This document shows positions 23,301-33,400 of a DNA stretch of 64,000 nt, piece after piece. How positions within the stretch are numbered: position 1 is the stretch's first letter; the number at the start of each line of letters is the position of its first letter. The notes under the pieces are model-generated. The model was not told the DNA's origin. It worked only from the letters and a program-made list of their open reading frames with translations, and ran no database searches. A program made the translations under genes and the position numbers. Source of the DNA: Atriophallophorus winterbourni (taxonomy: Eukaryota; Platyhelminthes; Trematoda; Plagiorchiida; Microphallidae); NCBI GenBank assembly GCA_013407085.1, contig JACCGJ010024047.1:16791-80790 (forward strand). Direction: 5' to 3'.

Positions 23301-26300
23301 TTTCGAATTTCTGCAACTAGAAAACTCACAATTTCAAATTGTCTTCTCCACTGTGTTATAAATACACAAGTATAGAGAAAAGTTAATAAATCATTTTGTA
23401 TTGTAATTTCACAGAAAATTGTGTATACTTACCTGGTTGCGTTCTGAGAAAATCTGAAATGTGACATTTATGGGATATGCATTCACTTATCCAGAAAGAA
23501 ATATCTTATCATAATATAGTGAATAATGGAGTTACCTTGTATAAAGTGCATCAATTCTGTAAAATGTGATAAATAAAAGCGTACGTTATTTGCGAAATAC
23601 TTTGTAACTCAAGAACATTACTCGGTTTCGAAAGAACAGTGTAAATTGGATACATATATTCGTCAAATTCACAACACATCCTATTCAGCAACAAATAGTT
23701 GTTTTCTGTGAATGGATACATTTTTGTTGAAGAGAAATGTGAACTACTGATCCGAAGACTATTATAAACTCATGATATTCTAACATTTCGGTATTATTGA
23801 ATTTCACGAAATGAAACTCACTGCGCATCTTCCACCTTTAAACTAAAATAGAATAAACAGAAAAGCAAAATTATTTTATGCGGTGCAGATTTATTCTAAA
23901 GTGACAAAGTATCTGTAGATTTCATTATTATTTTTCCTGTAAGGAGCATTTGATTCAAAGAATCCAACTTTAAAATTTCAAATATAAATTTTTCGTTACG
24001 GAAATGTTGAATCTGGTGGCATATAAATTTGCATTCAATTGACCTGCGGTTATTATTGCGCTGGTTGTAGCATGATTTCATGCAATAATTTGCAGTGTCT
24101 ACTCGCGTGCATATGGAAGAGCAACCCGGTTTTTGATTTAGCATAGTAATCCGTGCAATGCTTGGTATTATCTTCACGTCATAACATGCGATCTCAATAA
24201 TTACGAAGGAGCCCAAGTTGTTAATAAATCACTGAAATACTTATATAGATAAACCTGACCTAATTTGATTACGGCTCGAAAAAATATTCTGTTGAATTCA
24301 TCTTATCGATGAGCTAATTAATTTTACCCAGATTCGTGTGAATCAGATCGGCACAAATGGGTCACTTGTTACCAAGTCAATTTTGACAAGTAAAATATGA
24401 GAGATCAAATGATAACTCACAAAAGGTCACTTGTGCCACTGTGGATTGAACGGAAAAAATGATAATTATAGCAATTTTGTTACAGCATTAAACTAAATTT
24501 AAATTAGTATGCCTTAATAATACATTTACAGTTAATATAAAATATGTGTCGGGATGACTTCACAGAAAAAATTGCTATTTATGAGAGATTATGATTAGAG
24601 ATTTAACAATAACTCACATCCAATACAACTTCGATTTCCTGGAAACAGTTTAGACAAATAATGCAAAATAGTTTAGCAAGTGGTTATTCTAAAATCACAA
24701 ATAATATAGAAATTGCTTGAAATATAATTATTACCGGAATATTTAAACGTTACATGTTCACAATATAAAATATACGGAACAATATTAAAACCTAATCTCT
24801 TGAGATCACAAAATAAATCGTTTATATACTATTAAATACGCAGATTGAATTTGTCAATTCTATTGTCTTTCTTTACATTTATTCTTCTATCCATCCACTT
24901 AACGGTGTATCTAACTACCTGTCTACTTGTAGGTACAATTAAAATAACATTTCTTCCAAACAACAAATTTCGATCACAAGAGATGCAAAACTATCAAGAA
25001 TTATTTTTATTCATGTTGATCTTGGAAAGAGCATCGTGTTGCAAAGCATTCAGCTACAGATACCTGATTTTAAGATATACACTCAATACGAACGATGTGA
25101 CCCCACCATCACTCAAATCAATGCCGTATTATTATTATTATCGTAAAATCGAAATATAATGTCGATTCATTACACTGTTTATCATGTTCCATCTATTGTT
25201 AGTTTTCTTGGTCAATGTAACAGGTTTGTCACCCTGACATTAATAATAATTTACTTATTCCTGGTGGGGAGTCTTTTTGTATATTTTGTATTAAAATAAT
25301 ATGCTCCAGAACAATACGCTGTTATATCAAATAATGATGTATAGAATGTATTTTAATTCAGTCGTTCGTTGCAACTCACATTGCATTCAATTTTATAAAG
25401 CTGCAATCAAGAATATGATATGACGCATTTGTAAATAAGCATGAGAAAATGAAAATAGCTTCATTACAAAAATGTGATGAAGCATCAAATTCGGAAAATT
25501 TCTTTTGAATATTGATTTCAACTGACTATTTTTTCGTGTCCAGCATTTCAATAGTTCCGATTCGTTATTGTAGTTGTAGGAAACGATTAATCATTTTGAT
25601 GAAAAAAGCATAATTCTAAAAACTGTAATTTTATAAAAGTGAACCATTATCTGTTGATTGATTATCAATGTCCTTCCTAATCTTGTTTTTATTCTTAATT
25701 TGCCCGTTACCACTACTCAGTGTTCACATGAAGCCTTTATCAAGTTTACGACTAGGAAGAATTTCTTATCATTTTGCATGTCAAACTTAATAATCTATTT
25801 TATTCACGACAACAGTGCTTTTGTCATTACATGCTACTACATAAACTAAGCTCAAAATTCGTTGTGTATGAATTCTTTGGCTAAATTACTTTGCAATCTG
25901 GAATAATACTCATTTGAAATCTTGAATTTGCCTCACATGCAATATAACAAAATCATAATGGCCTTCGTTTTTTTCAAATCGAATGTACTTATAAAGATTT
26001 TGCGGAAAAATGAGTATAAGTTATGTTTTAATTCGCACGGCGAAATGATTTTGTTTCCTGGCTTTCACTTGACTGATTTTCTACAGTGGAAATAATGTAA
26101 TCCTAGCACGATTTATATATACATATGAAAAGTTAACGGAGGCGGAATATCTCTTGTTATTGAATGTACTAAATTAAATGGGGGAACTATGAGATTCCCT
26201 AAGAATTCTCACGTTAAAATTATTGCCCAATTCTTGTGTCTAATAATGTTGACTGGTGGATCAATAGCAATAAATATAAATTAAACTATTACGGAACGCC

Positions 26301-28920
26301 TTCAATTGAAATCTTGTTTCCAATATTGAAAATGAATATAAATCGAACTAGCTCTATTGAGACAGAAGGCATTAAAGTGCAAATTGAATTTCAGAAGACT
26401 TACAATTCGTGTTGTTGTTTAATGCTGGAAACAAATAATAGTTGATCAATGAAGATTGTTAGGGTTAAATAAGTTTTACTTTGAAAAATATGCTTTCTCA
26501 GCTACATGTTTACAACTATACAACTGTATGAAGGCTCGGTGAAGCTGATGGTGGTGTCTCAAACCGACAACAAGAAACAACCAGAAACCGGTAGTGTTCA
26601 GATAAATGGGATGTTAGGACCACAATTGATGAAGACTTTAACAATTCGATATAAAAAACATGCATGCTACACATTTATCTATTCACAGTAAAACGCCTGA
26701 TGGCCTTGATAGAACAGACAATAGCAAATTCAAAGTAATTCAAAGTAATTCAAAGTTTTAATGGTCAAAAAGCAAATACTTTACAATAACCACAGATTAA
26801 AAATATATAGAATGCATTAAACCAAAACAAATGTTTTATCCATATGGAAAGTCATCACGTTTATTCAGGTGTAAGGTTGGATTTCGTCAACATATACTTG
26901 TGAAGTTCAGCCTTGAACATGTTCATGTTTGTTGCGCAAATCATATGTAGGGACAGGGAGTTCCATAAAAAACAAAAAACGACAGCAAAAAACCTTCGAC
27001 AATTTGATCTGGAGTGTGGAATAATTAACTTGTAGCCCTGCGATCTGCTACCACGTGCTTCTTGCCGTGTTCAATTGGGTGATTCACTGTATGCAGAATG
27101 TTGAACAGCGGGATCAAGTCACCTCTAAGACGACGTACGGAAAGTCAAAGAGGTTTAGAGTTGCGATCTGCTCTATAGCCAGGTCACCTGTTTTGAAGCG
27201 TGGTGGTATAACCGTTGCAGCAAGGTCATGTCCTTCTGGTAACCATGGGGACCATGCTTGAACAGCATACTCAATTGTTGGTCTGATATATGTGTTAAAT
27301 ATACGTGGGAGTATCTGCTTTGAGAAACGACCAAATATCCCTCTGAGTAATCCTAAGCTTTGGCAGGATTTATGTATACAACAGAACACTGCCGTGAAGA
27401 CATCAAGTTACTAGTAAACCACACGCTCAGGTCTTACTCCTCAGTAACCCATGAAAGTTGCTGAGATCCCAGAAAGTATGTGAATTCGAATGATTTTCCG
27501 ACTTTCAAAATTTTACATTTTTGGATGTTGAATGGAAGGCAGTTTCGCAAGGACATATTATGAAGTGCTTCGAGATCTTATTAGAGAATTTGACAATCTT
27601 CTATGTTGTGTATGCTAGTCACATACATTGATGTCATCCGCAAATAAAATGATTTTGCTGCGTACGATTTCGAGTATATAGTTCGCGTACACGAGTATTG
27701 GCTTTGAGACTAAGCCTTGAGGATTTGATACTCATGAGAAATAAGAATTATGTATCCTATGTACACTATAATGAATATCACAGAAAGAATTATTTCCGTA
27801 CTGTATAAGAATAAAAATGAATCTCAATGAATTTCGTTAAAACAAATAACAAAATTTACGACTTACAGCTTATTAAGTAATTCAAATCTGTGAAAAAAAT
27901 CATTTGAACGTAATTAATTGATGGACACGAAGACATATTTATGCTAAATTTTAGAATACTCACGCATCTCGTCCTTTCAATACTCCATGTGTTTCTCTAG
28001 AATAAAGAGAAAATACATTCAAATTCCGTTAATCTTCTGGCCAAATCACACAAGATGAAAACTTAACAATTTGATCAATCAAACAAAGTGTTAATCAGTA
28101 TACAGCAATTTATAATACCATGTCTGACGGTGTATGATTGTCGTTCATAGTGTAACATATCCGACATTGGATTTTGCTCTACATCTTCGAAAAAATAATC
28201 AGAATATCTGAGGCATCAGGAAAAACGTTCATTTGCAGCAGTTTAACAATTTTGTTTTTCACAATTTTTCAAATGCGTATTGCCTACACGAATATCGTCT
28301 TTCGGATTTATGAGAACAAACACTCATTCTATCGACAAAGCTTTATATCATATATCTTTATTTATGTGTATTCATCAGATGAATGAATGATGAAAACACA
28401 GACCTGAACACACATATCTAACATTCATCGTTTTCTTATATAACCCACATTGTTCGTCCTACATATGCAGGTGTAACAAACGTTTTTGAATATACTATGA
28501 TTGTTCAAATTTCACGATTAAAAATCTGGGTAAATTTCATACTCCAAGTTTCATGTTATATATAAAAAAATAATGTCATAATGAATGTTTTGATGAATAT
28601 CTAAGTACTATGAATTTCGAAATAAAATTAAAATATCCGGAAAATCAGCAAAGTAATACCGAAATTTATTCTAGTGGTATCCCATTCAAGTTAGATCAAC
28701 TCTATCGAATTTACAATTAATAATAAGCAGAACAATTATATGGAATGGAAGTTTTATTGAAGTCGCACATACGTTGTTGGTGCTCCAGTGACTGTAAGAA
28801 ACGGAGAAATAAAATTAACTTCATTATCAAAAGTTTTGGAGTCACAATTATTATGAATTTCTAGGACTCACCGACAATTAGAATGGCACTCAATACCGAT
28901 ACAATGTTGAGTTTAAGCAT
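16120..28920 (-). CDS. Micro-exon gene (MEG-like), 28 exons, predicted secreted protein of 219 aa
   Basis: Reconstructed by hand from splice signals on the minus strand. Each exon lies between an AG acceptor and a GT donor, mostly GTAAGT or GTGAGT. Coding lengths from exon 1 to 28 are 49, 19, 33, 21, 21, 27, 21, 21, 18, 27, then six of 21, then 15, 18, 24, 24, 21, 21, 21, 15, 24, 21, 21 and 52 nt. The sum is 660 nt: 219 codons and a stop. Intron 1 is phase 1 and introns 2-27 are all phase 2, so exons 3-27 are symmetric. Exons of 36 nt or less make up about 85% of the CDS. Exon 1 encodes a signal peptide. Introns run from 61 to about 1,890 bp. This matches the architecture known for schistosome MEGs (secreted, variable through exon skipping). 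I cannot place it in a numbered MEG family. Individual weak exons could be wrong or missing; the overall gene is hard to explain by chance. Confidence 0.9.
16233..18344 (-). CDS. Micro-exon gene, exons 21-27
   Basis: Exon 21 is 18,324-18,344 (YGVEKQ, split Leu). Exon 22 is 17,527-17,547 (AGAANE, split Leu). Exon 23 is 17,427-17,447 (RIMTEA, split Thr). Exon 24 is 16,960-16,974 (15 nt, LADQ, split Asp). Exon 25 is 16,442-16,465 (24 nt, IENHRAT, split Tyr). Exon 26 is 16,330-16,350 (NAVMYS, split Ile). Exon 27 is 16,233-16,253 (NEAVND, split Leu). All unspecified sizes are 21 nt. Donors are GTAAGT or GTGAGT throughout. The acceptor of exon 21 (ATCAAAAG) is weaker than the rest. Confidence 0.87.
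19507..19552. repeat. (TA)n microsatellite in intron 20 of the micro-exon gene
   Basis: A run of alternating TA with one interruption near its right end. The overlapping ORFs that read IYIYIYIY are artefacts of this repeat. Confidence 0.95.
20235..22201 (-). CDS. Micro-exon gene, exons 17-20
   Basis: Exon 17 is 22,187-22,201 (15 nt, PLGN, split Phe). Exon 18 is 21,675-21,692 (18 nt, MWLDI, split Gly; donor GTAAGC, acceptor TTTTACTAG). Exon 19 is 21,042-21,065 (24 nt, NYWQLDV, split Ile; acceptor CACGCAAG). Exon 20 is 20,235-20,258 (24 nt, YRYEALV, split Leu). This block is aromatic-rich (W, Y, Y, W, Y, Y). Introns 19 and 20 each hold a (TA)n run. Confidence 0.85.
20329..20385. repeat. (TA)n microsatellite in intron 19 of the micro-exon gene
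   Basis: An uninterrupted run of about 28 TA units, 70 bp below exon 20 in gene direction. Confidence 0.95.
22788..23842 (-). CDS. Micro-exon gene, exons 11-16: six consecutive 21-nt exons
   Basis: Exon 11 is 23,822-23,842 (LKVEDA, split Gln). Exon 12 is 23,536-23,556 (IDALYT, split Arg). Exon 13 is 23,433-23,453 (FSQNAT, split Ser). Exon 14 is 23,330-23,350 (GEDNLK, split Leu). Exon 15 is 23,131-23,151 (MDMQKT, split Leu). Exon 16 is 22,788-22,808 (MKSEVD, split Ser). All are 21 nt, so each adds exactly seven residues. Introns 12 and 13 are only 82 bp long. A 152-codon ORF on the opposite strand covers exons 14-16 but is a shadow. Confidence 0.87.
24205..26239 (-). CDS. Micro-exon gene, exons 6-10
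   Basis: Exon 6 is 26,213-26,239 (27 nt, HKNWAIIL, split Thr; donor GTGAGA). Exon 7 is 25,380-25,400 (21 nt, FIKLNA, split Met). Exon 8 is 24,618-24,638 (21 nt, KSKLYW, split Ile). Exon 9 is 24,421-24,438 (18 nt, GTSDL, split Phe). Exon 10 is 24,205-24,231 (27 nt, DLLTTWAP, split Ser). Exon 10 has the weakest donor (GTAATT) and is the least certain of the five. The others have GTGAGT or GTGAGA donors and CAG or TAG acceptors. Confidence 0.82.
26404..27996 (-). CDS. Micro-exon gene, exons 3-5
   Basis: Exon 3 is 27,964-27,996 (33 nt, ETHGVLKGRD, split Ala). Exon 4 is 27,867-27,887 (21 nt, FELLNK, split Leu). Exon 5 is 26,404-26,424 (21 nt, IKQQHE, split Leu). Acceptors are ATTCTAG, TTTTTTTCACAG and GTTTCCAG; donors are GTGAGT, GTAAGT and GTAAGT. 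Exon 3 is the longest internal exon. Intron 4 (about 1.44 kb) carries a CR1 retrotransposon fragment. Confidence 0.87.
26733..27745 (-). mobile_element. 5'-truncated CR1-type LINE in intron 4 of the micro-exon gene
   Basis: Minus-strand RT fragment: FADD with surrounding IILFADDIN near 27,640, then thumb and C-terminal motifs (GLLRGIFGRFSKQILPR, IEYAVQAWSPWL, TLNLFDF). It has frameshifts and stops. The 3' end is a direct-repeat tail of TTTGAATTAC-like units at 26,733-26,760. The 3' UTR matches the LINE copies at 9.5 and 12.5 kb. It lies in the same orientation as the host gene. Confidence 0.85.
28773..28791 (-). CDS. Micro-exon gene, exon 2: 19-nt phase-adaptor exon
   Basis: Acceptor TTCTTACAG and donor GTATGT flank 19 nt that encode TGAPT between two split codons (V before, T after). 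It enters in phase 1 and leaves in phase 2. It is the only exon that can join exon 1 to the uniform phase-2 series, so it is probably constitutive. Residues A-P here suit the end of a signal peptide. Confidence 0.85.
28872..28920 (-). CDS. Micro-exon gene, exon 1: start codon and signal peptide
   Basis: The minus strand reads MLKLNIVSVLSAILIV and ends with one base (G) of a split Val codon before a GTGAGT donor (plus-strand ACTCAC at 28,866-28,871). A basic N-terminus followed by a 12-residue hydrophobic core is a typical signal peptide. Cleavage is probably near the T-G-A-P encoded by exon 2. The reading frame stays open upstream to another Met near 29,058. I chose 28,920 because it gives a compact signal peptide and lies just downstream of a TATA motif. 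Confidence 0.88.
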
Positions 28921-28973
28921 GCTGCAATTACGTTTGCGATAGAATGTGTAACGTATGGGGATTCCAATATTGG

Positions 28974-28980
28974 TTTTATA
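28974..28980 (-). promoter_or_regulatory. Candidate TATA box of the micro-exon gene
   Basis: The minus strand reads TATAAAA 54-60 nt upstream of the start codon. Transcription would start near 28,945, giving a 5' UTR of roughly 25 nt. This is a motif match plus position only. Confidence 0.5.
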
Positions 28981-29045
28981 CTGCTCATTTGACCTTAAAT
29001 TGCAAAATATGTGAAAAAAGTGAAAAACTTTGCGTAGATGTGCAG

Positions 29046-29102
29046 GGGGCATGACCAAATATGGCTATGCTAGATGGGGCATGACCAAATATGGCTATGC
29101 TA
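29046..29102. repeat. Tandem duplication, about 2 x 30 bp, upstream of the micro-exon gene promoter
   Basis: A 27-bp sequence beginning GGGGCATGACCAAATATG occurs at 29,046-29,072 and is repeated without change at 29,076-29,102. It ends some 70 bp upstream of the TATA motif. Perfect identity suggests a recent slip or selection on a regulatory site. Confidence 0.85.
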
Positions 29103-30480
29103 ATTTTGTTTTCAACCATATACGTGTGCAACCTTGAAACACGGTAAAGTACAATTTGCAATCACGTTTCTTGAAATACTTTGTTTCTTCAGAAACATTG
29201 AAGAAAATACACTATTTAATTGCTGTATTGAATAATTGAAAACATTAAAGAAAAATTGTTTGAAACATCTTCATTATTTACTTAACATATTTGAAACAAT
29301 GTGGAACACCTTGCAGACACCCAGCGCTAAAGGAAAATAAAACGAAAAAAATTGGAAAGTCTGCTTTTTTGCTAGACTAATATAGGAACTTAATGTTCCG
29401 TTAATAAAATTAGAGCCTTTCTCATTAATATAAAACGATTATAAACGTTCAATCTATGAACGCATCAATCGCTGATACGTTACTCTTTTTGTTTGTTTTT
29501 GGCTTCATTCGAGGGTAAAATATTATTATTTAAAGCACCATGGCATTTGCTCACATCTTCAATCTTGCCAACTGGAACATCAATTCTAAATTCCTTTTGT
29601 GAACATAGATTTTCGACAGTATATTTGTATTAGTAAAATTCATATATACTCCTAAGAGCTTCTCCGGGTATTTACATTGTGTGCGTTTTGATATTTATAT
29701 AGGATGCATAGAAATTTTCTGAGGATCACATTCTTGAGCACACAATGCTTACGTTTTGGGAATGAATGTAAAAGTCTGAAGCGACAATATCCCCGAAAAC
29801 ATAGGGAGATGGGCAACGTCAGACGCAATCCAACGATATGCGAAATGATGAAATGAACGGTCGTGTTGACCAGAGTTCAAACTGTTACAACTCCAGACAG
29901 CTGAATCCTTCGCATTGACTGTGTACTCCAGGATATGGTCACCGAGCTTGTATGTTTAGGAAACGTCAGAAACGCGGCCCATCTGCATAATCTCACATTC
30001 TGATTATTGAAAAGCTGTTTGGTAACATTACAGAATTTTCATCGCCGTGCAAAATAGGCAAGTAACACTATCGAAAATAGCTGTATTAGTGAATTTCAAC
30101 AGGAATGCAGTAAAAGTGTTATTTGTGTCGCATTCGCGCTATTTCGTCGTTGGATGTGCACCATATCCCTTTAAATTCTTCATGTTCACCAGCTTTTCGA
30201 ATCAATAAAACCGTGCGATTCGGGAGGAACAGTCTCTTTCAATGCGCTAACAGCGATATGCTGTAATCGGTTGAACGATCGAAGATGCACGATGATTGAG
30301 TGATCTACAATTATAAGTTGTAATACGTATCTCTACTTTATCGACATACAAACGATGCTAAACACAACACCTCTCAAATCAGGGTTCAAGAGCAGCTCAT
30401 AGGTTCACTGTCACGTGCTTTCTATATCTCGCTTGCCAACACCATTATATCGCAAGTAATGTCTGCTCAAATGACTGCTT
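29103..30480. other. Unassigned stretch upstream of the micro-exon gene
   Basis: Contains whatever distal promoter the micro-exon gene has. GC rises after about 29,760, which may mark a decayed repeat, but no protein motif survives. Confidence 0.4.
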
Positions 30481-30499
30481 TGTTCTGTTAACTCAAATA

Positions 30500-31235
30500 G
30501 ATCAAATCATAGGAACAACTCCATTGTCTATAGTACGCACATTACTTAGCCAGCACCAACGGTACTATCTTAGTAGGTTGAACACGCTCTGTATACAAGC
30601 ATCTGAAAGCATTTCGTCATTGGTTAAATTGTCCATCCGTGATATTCAGACACAAGCATTTGACGTACGAACTAGCATCAACATTTGCTATCTGGATATG
30701 CCTAGATCATTTAACCGAGTTGACCACATTTGACCAATGAAGAAGGGGCATTGGATGCGAATCAATTTACAGCTACTCGTAGGGCTTCGATGGTGCCCGA
30801 CTGAGCGCAAGAAAATCGTGAGTATAAACGGCGTACATTCACGGGCCATTGATGCACGTACTGGCGTACCGTAAGGTTTTAATCATGGGGTGAATACTTG
30901 TATCGGTTAACGTCAACAACCTACCGCACACGCCCTATCGTAAAATGAATCTCCTTGACGATAATATTAAAATTGAAAGAGGATAAATGCCACTGCTTAC
31001 TTTGAAAAGCTGCAAAGTGTTTGTAATGCTGTACATCAAAGGTCGGTAACGAATAGTCTACCATTCAATTCACACAAATACAAGGTAAAGCACATTGATA
31101 ACCTGGCCCAATATTACTATGGATAGAAAAGGTGTTTAAAATCTATAGTCAATTCTAAAATGTCGGTGACTAAATCTGATAGAGTTATTTTGTTGAGATC
31201 AGCTGTGAGCGCTTGTGAAATTCGCACATAAATAC
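30500..31235 (+). mobile_element. Decayed CR1-type LINE RT fragment
   Basis: The plus strand reads TSINICYLDMPRSFNRVDHI (motif A region) near 30,670, then VSINGVHSRAIDARTGVP. A degraded box in place of FADD sits at about 30,960, and SLPFNSHKYKVKHID at about 31,060. The order matches the intact CR1 copies. It is heavily mutated. Confidence 0.75.
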
Positions 31236-31483
31236 TAGGTTGACCCTGCTTGCCGTCGATTCTTAGCTCAAACTTCAATTGAGCATATTAATCAGAAATT
31301 AGTTTTATCCAGCAACAGTTATAGTATTATTGAAACAAAAGTATATGGTATAATGCAAAGACATTTGAGTGCTATGAGTTAGAGTAGATTTTGGGTTACG
31401 TTTCACTCCTGACACAGAAGCTTTGTCAAACGAATGTATATGGTATTACTTGTAGCTAGACTCGTGAGATGTTTTTATCGTTG

Positions 31484-32196
31484 GTGAAGTTGAACCTTCA
31501 CTATCTACATCGTATGTACAGAAGAATATGCTCACAAAAGCACTAAATTAAGTAGAAAAATGACGCCATTCTGAATAACTTATTTTGAGAGTCTTTAATC
31601 TGTCTAAACTAGTTAACCAAGTAGATCATCCGATTCAATCACTAGAATAGAAATTCGCGAAATGCTCGATCACACACGCTGTATAACCATGTTGTCGAAT
31701 ATACTCGACGAGGGCATTTGCAATAGATTACTATCCTAGAATGGTCTTAACCTCTAAAGACGCGGCTGTTTAAAGTGTTCAGTATCACATTCCACTAAGT
31801 CGAACTGACAACCTAGTTCTGCTCTTTCAATAAATGTTCAACGTCAGTAGAATGCTAAAACAAACAAAACTAAATAAAAGTGGATACCTTTGATTTCATA
31901 AAAACGATGGGAGCATTCGATGATCGTAATATGAATTCCAATTATTCAGTATCAAACTGTACAACCATTACATATTACTTGACCAACATGATACATTTAA
32001 ATGTTAAATATGTCACAAAGTATTAGAGCATTCGCACTAGACAACGGTTAAAAAGCGAACATCGGTATAGGTTATTCATAGAAATGACATAAAATAATGC
32101 TCCTGGGCACATTTTTCTTATTTACGAAATCAAGTCACAAATCTCACCTGGAAGGATAAACGATATTAACATCTTCAGCAAATAGTGTGGATGTAT
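31484..32196. repeat. Segmental duplication, copy 1
   Basis: About 0.7 kb recurs in direct orientation at 34,495-35,152. Long near-identical blocks include the part starting TCAGTATCACATTCCACTAA and the part starting ACATCGGTATAGGTTATTC. Differences are scattered substitutions and short indels. No coding content is visible. The two copies lie about 3.0 kb apart, so LTRs of a non-autonomous element are possible. Confidence 0.8.
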
Positions 32197-32734
32197 AATG
32201 ATTGTATATTGTTTTAGAATTCAGGCAATGGTGAAATTCAGCTACATTGAGTTGACTTTACATTCTGAACACCTAAGAATCCGGAGGCAGATAAAACGAA
32301 TGCATTTTTAAATGCTTCATAGGAAGTGCAATCTCGCTACGATTTTGGTCAAAGTTTTTAAAAACACGTTCGGTGAATGCCAATGAACAAATACATTTCA
32401 TAAAAGTATAATGTTAACCAAATCCCTCAAACATGAGCAACATATTAGTTTAGCCACTTCTGATTGAACAACAATCACTTTGTTTCTCTATGTAATACCA
32501 AGGTTTGTAGTAGAAATCCTATTTATCAAAGGCATTTAGGTACAATTTTGTTAACATGTTATAAAAATGTTTTCCAGCAGTCATTATGTTTGATATTGTG
32601 AAAGCTAAATGGCTAATATGCTAAGGATAGTGCCCATGAAGTTCATGTTTGTCATTGCCGGATGGATCTTGAAGATAACCTCTTATTACCAGAAATTTAA
32701 TTTTGAAATTTGAGCAAACATCAATGCCTGAAAT

Positions 32735-33400
32735 TAACGCGGTAATTCACTAGGCTTGCAAATGCATAAACTGTGCATGCGCTACAAGAATCATAGTTGT
32801 TTATGTGCTATAAATAAACGTGTAACTTGAGTACAAACTATTGGCCAAAACAACACTTTATTTCTTCTGGTATGCCAATTCTAAACTCTGCGCGTGCTCC
32901 AAAAACATCAGTTATTTTTGGACTCTCATTAAGTTTGTATCTTCAGTTGATTTCATCGCCTAAATTTACGCTACATTCCTCCTAGTATGGATATTATTAA
33001 ACTCTCTGCGTGCTACGAGAACCTTAGTTGTTTTTGTGCTCTGAATAAACGTGTAACTTGAGTACAAACTATTGGCCAAGTTAACACTTTATTTCTTCCG
33101 GTATGCAAATGGTCATCTCTGCACGTGCTCCAATAACATCAGTTGTTTTTGTGCTCTTATTATGTTTGTAACTTCAGTTGATTTCATCGCCTAAATTTAC
33201 GCTTCACTCCTCGTAGTATGCGTTTGCTCAAATATGCACGTTGTGCAAGAACATCATTCTTTATTTCTGCCCTGATTAAACGTTTAGCCTTAGAGTAAAT
33301 CGTTGACCTAATTTACGCTCCATTTCTCTTGGTATGTAAATTTGAAACTTGCACGTGCTTCAAGATTATGAGTTGTTTTGTGGTCTGATTTAGTGTGCAA
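32735..33400 (+). repeat. Tandem satellite, about 115-bp monomers (A/B dimers near 230 bp)
   Basis: Recurring landmarks are CACTTTATTTCTTC-GGTATG near 32,850 and 33,087, TTACGCT-CA-TC near 32,967, 33,199 and 33,314, and AACATCAGTTGTTTTTGTGCTCT between them. Alternate monomers are more alike than neighbours, which indicates a dimeric higher-order unit. Five or more monomers are present, diverged at the right end. 33,400-34,495 shows nothing recognisable. Confidence 0.8.

Noticed and set aside
22903..23361. 152-codon plus-strand ORF
   Set aside because: It starts at TTG and has no domain. It lies antisense over exons 14-16 of the micro-exon gene, which have a stronger and independent set of signals.
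23896..24216. Minus-strand ORF with three C-x3-C motifs (CSSIC, CMKSC, CKFIC)
   Set aside because: It looked like a cysteine-rich peptide, but its frame does not continue to the nearby acceptor, and most of it lies in intron 10. Its end TTAGAATAAA could still be an alternative 3' end.
24232..24310. Donor-like GTAATC with acceptor TTCAACAG (16 nt) on the minus strand
   Set aside because: 16 nt is out of phase with the micro-exon series.
28449..28458. 10-nt alternative to exon 2 (minus strand)
   Set aside because: It fits the phase adaptor role, but its donor is GTGGGT. The 19-nt exon at 28,773-28,791 has better sites and lies nearer the signal-peptide exon.
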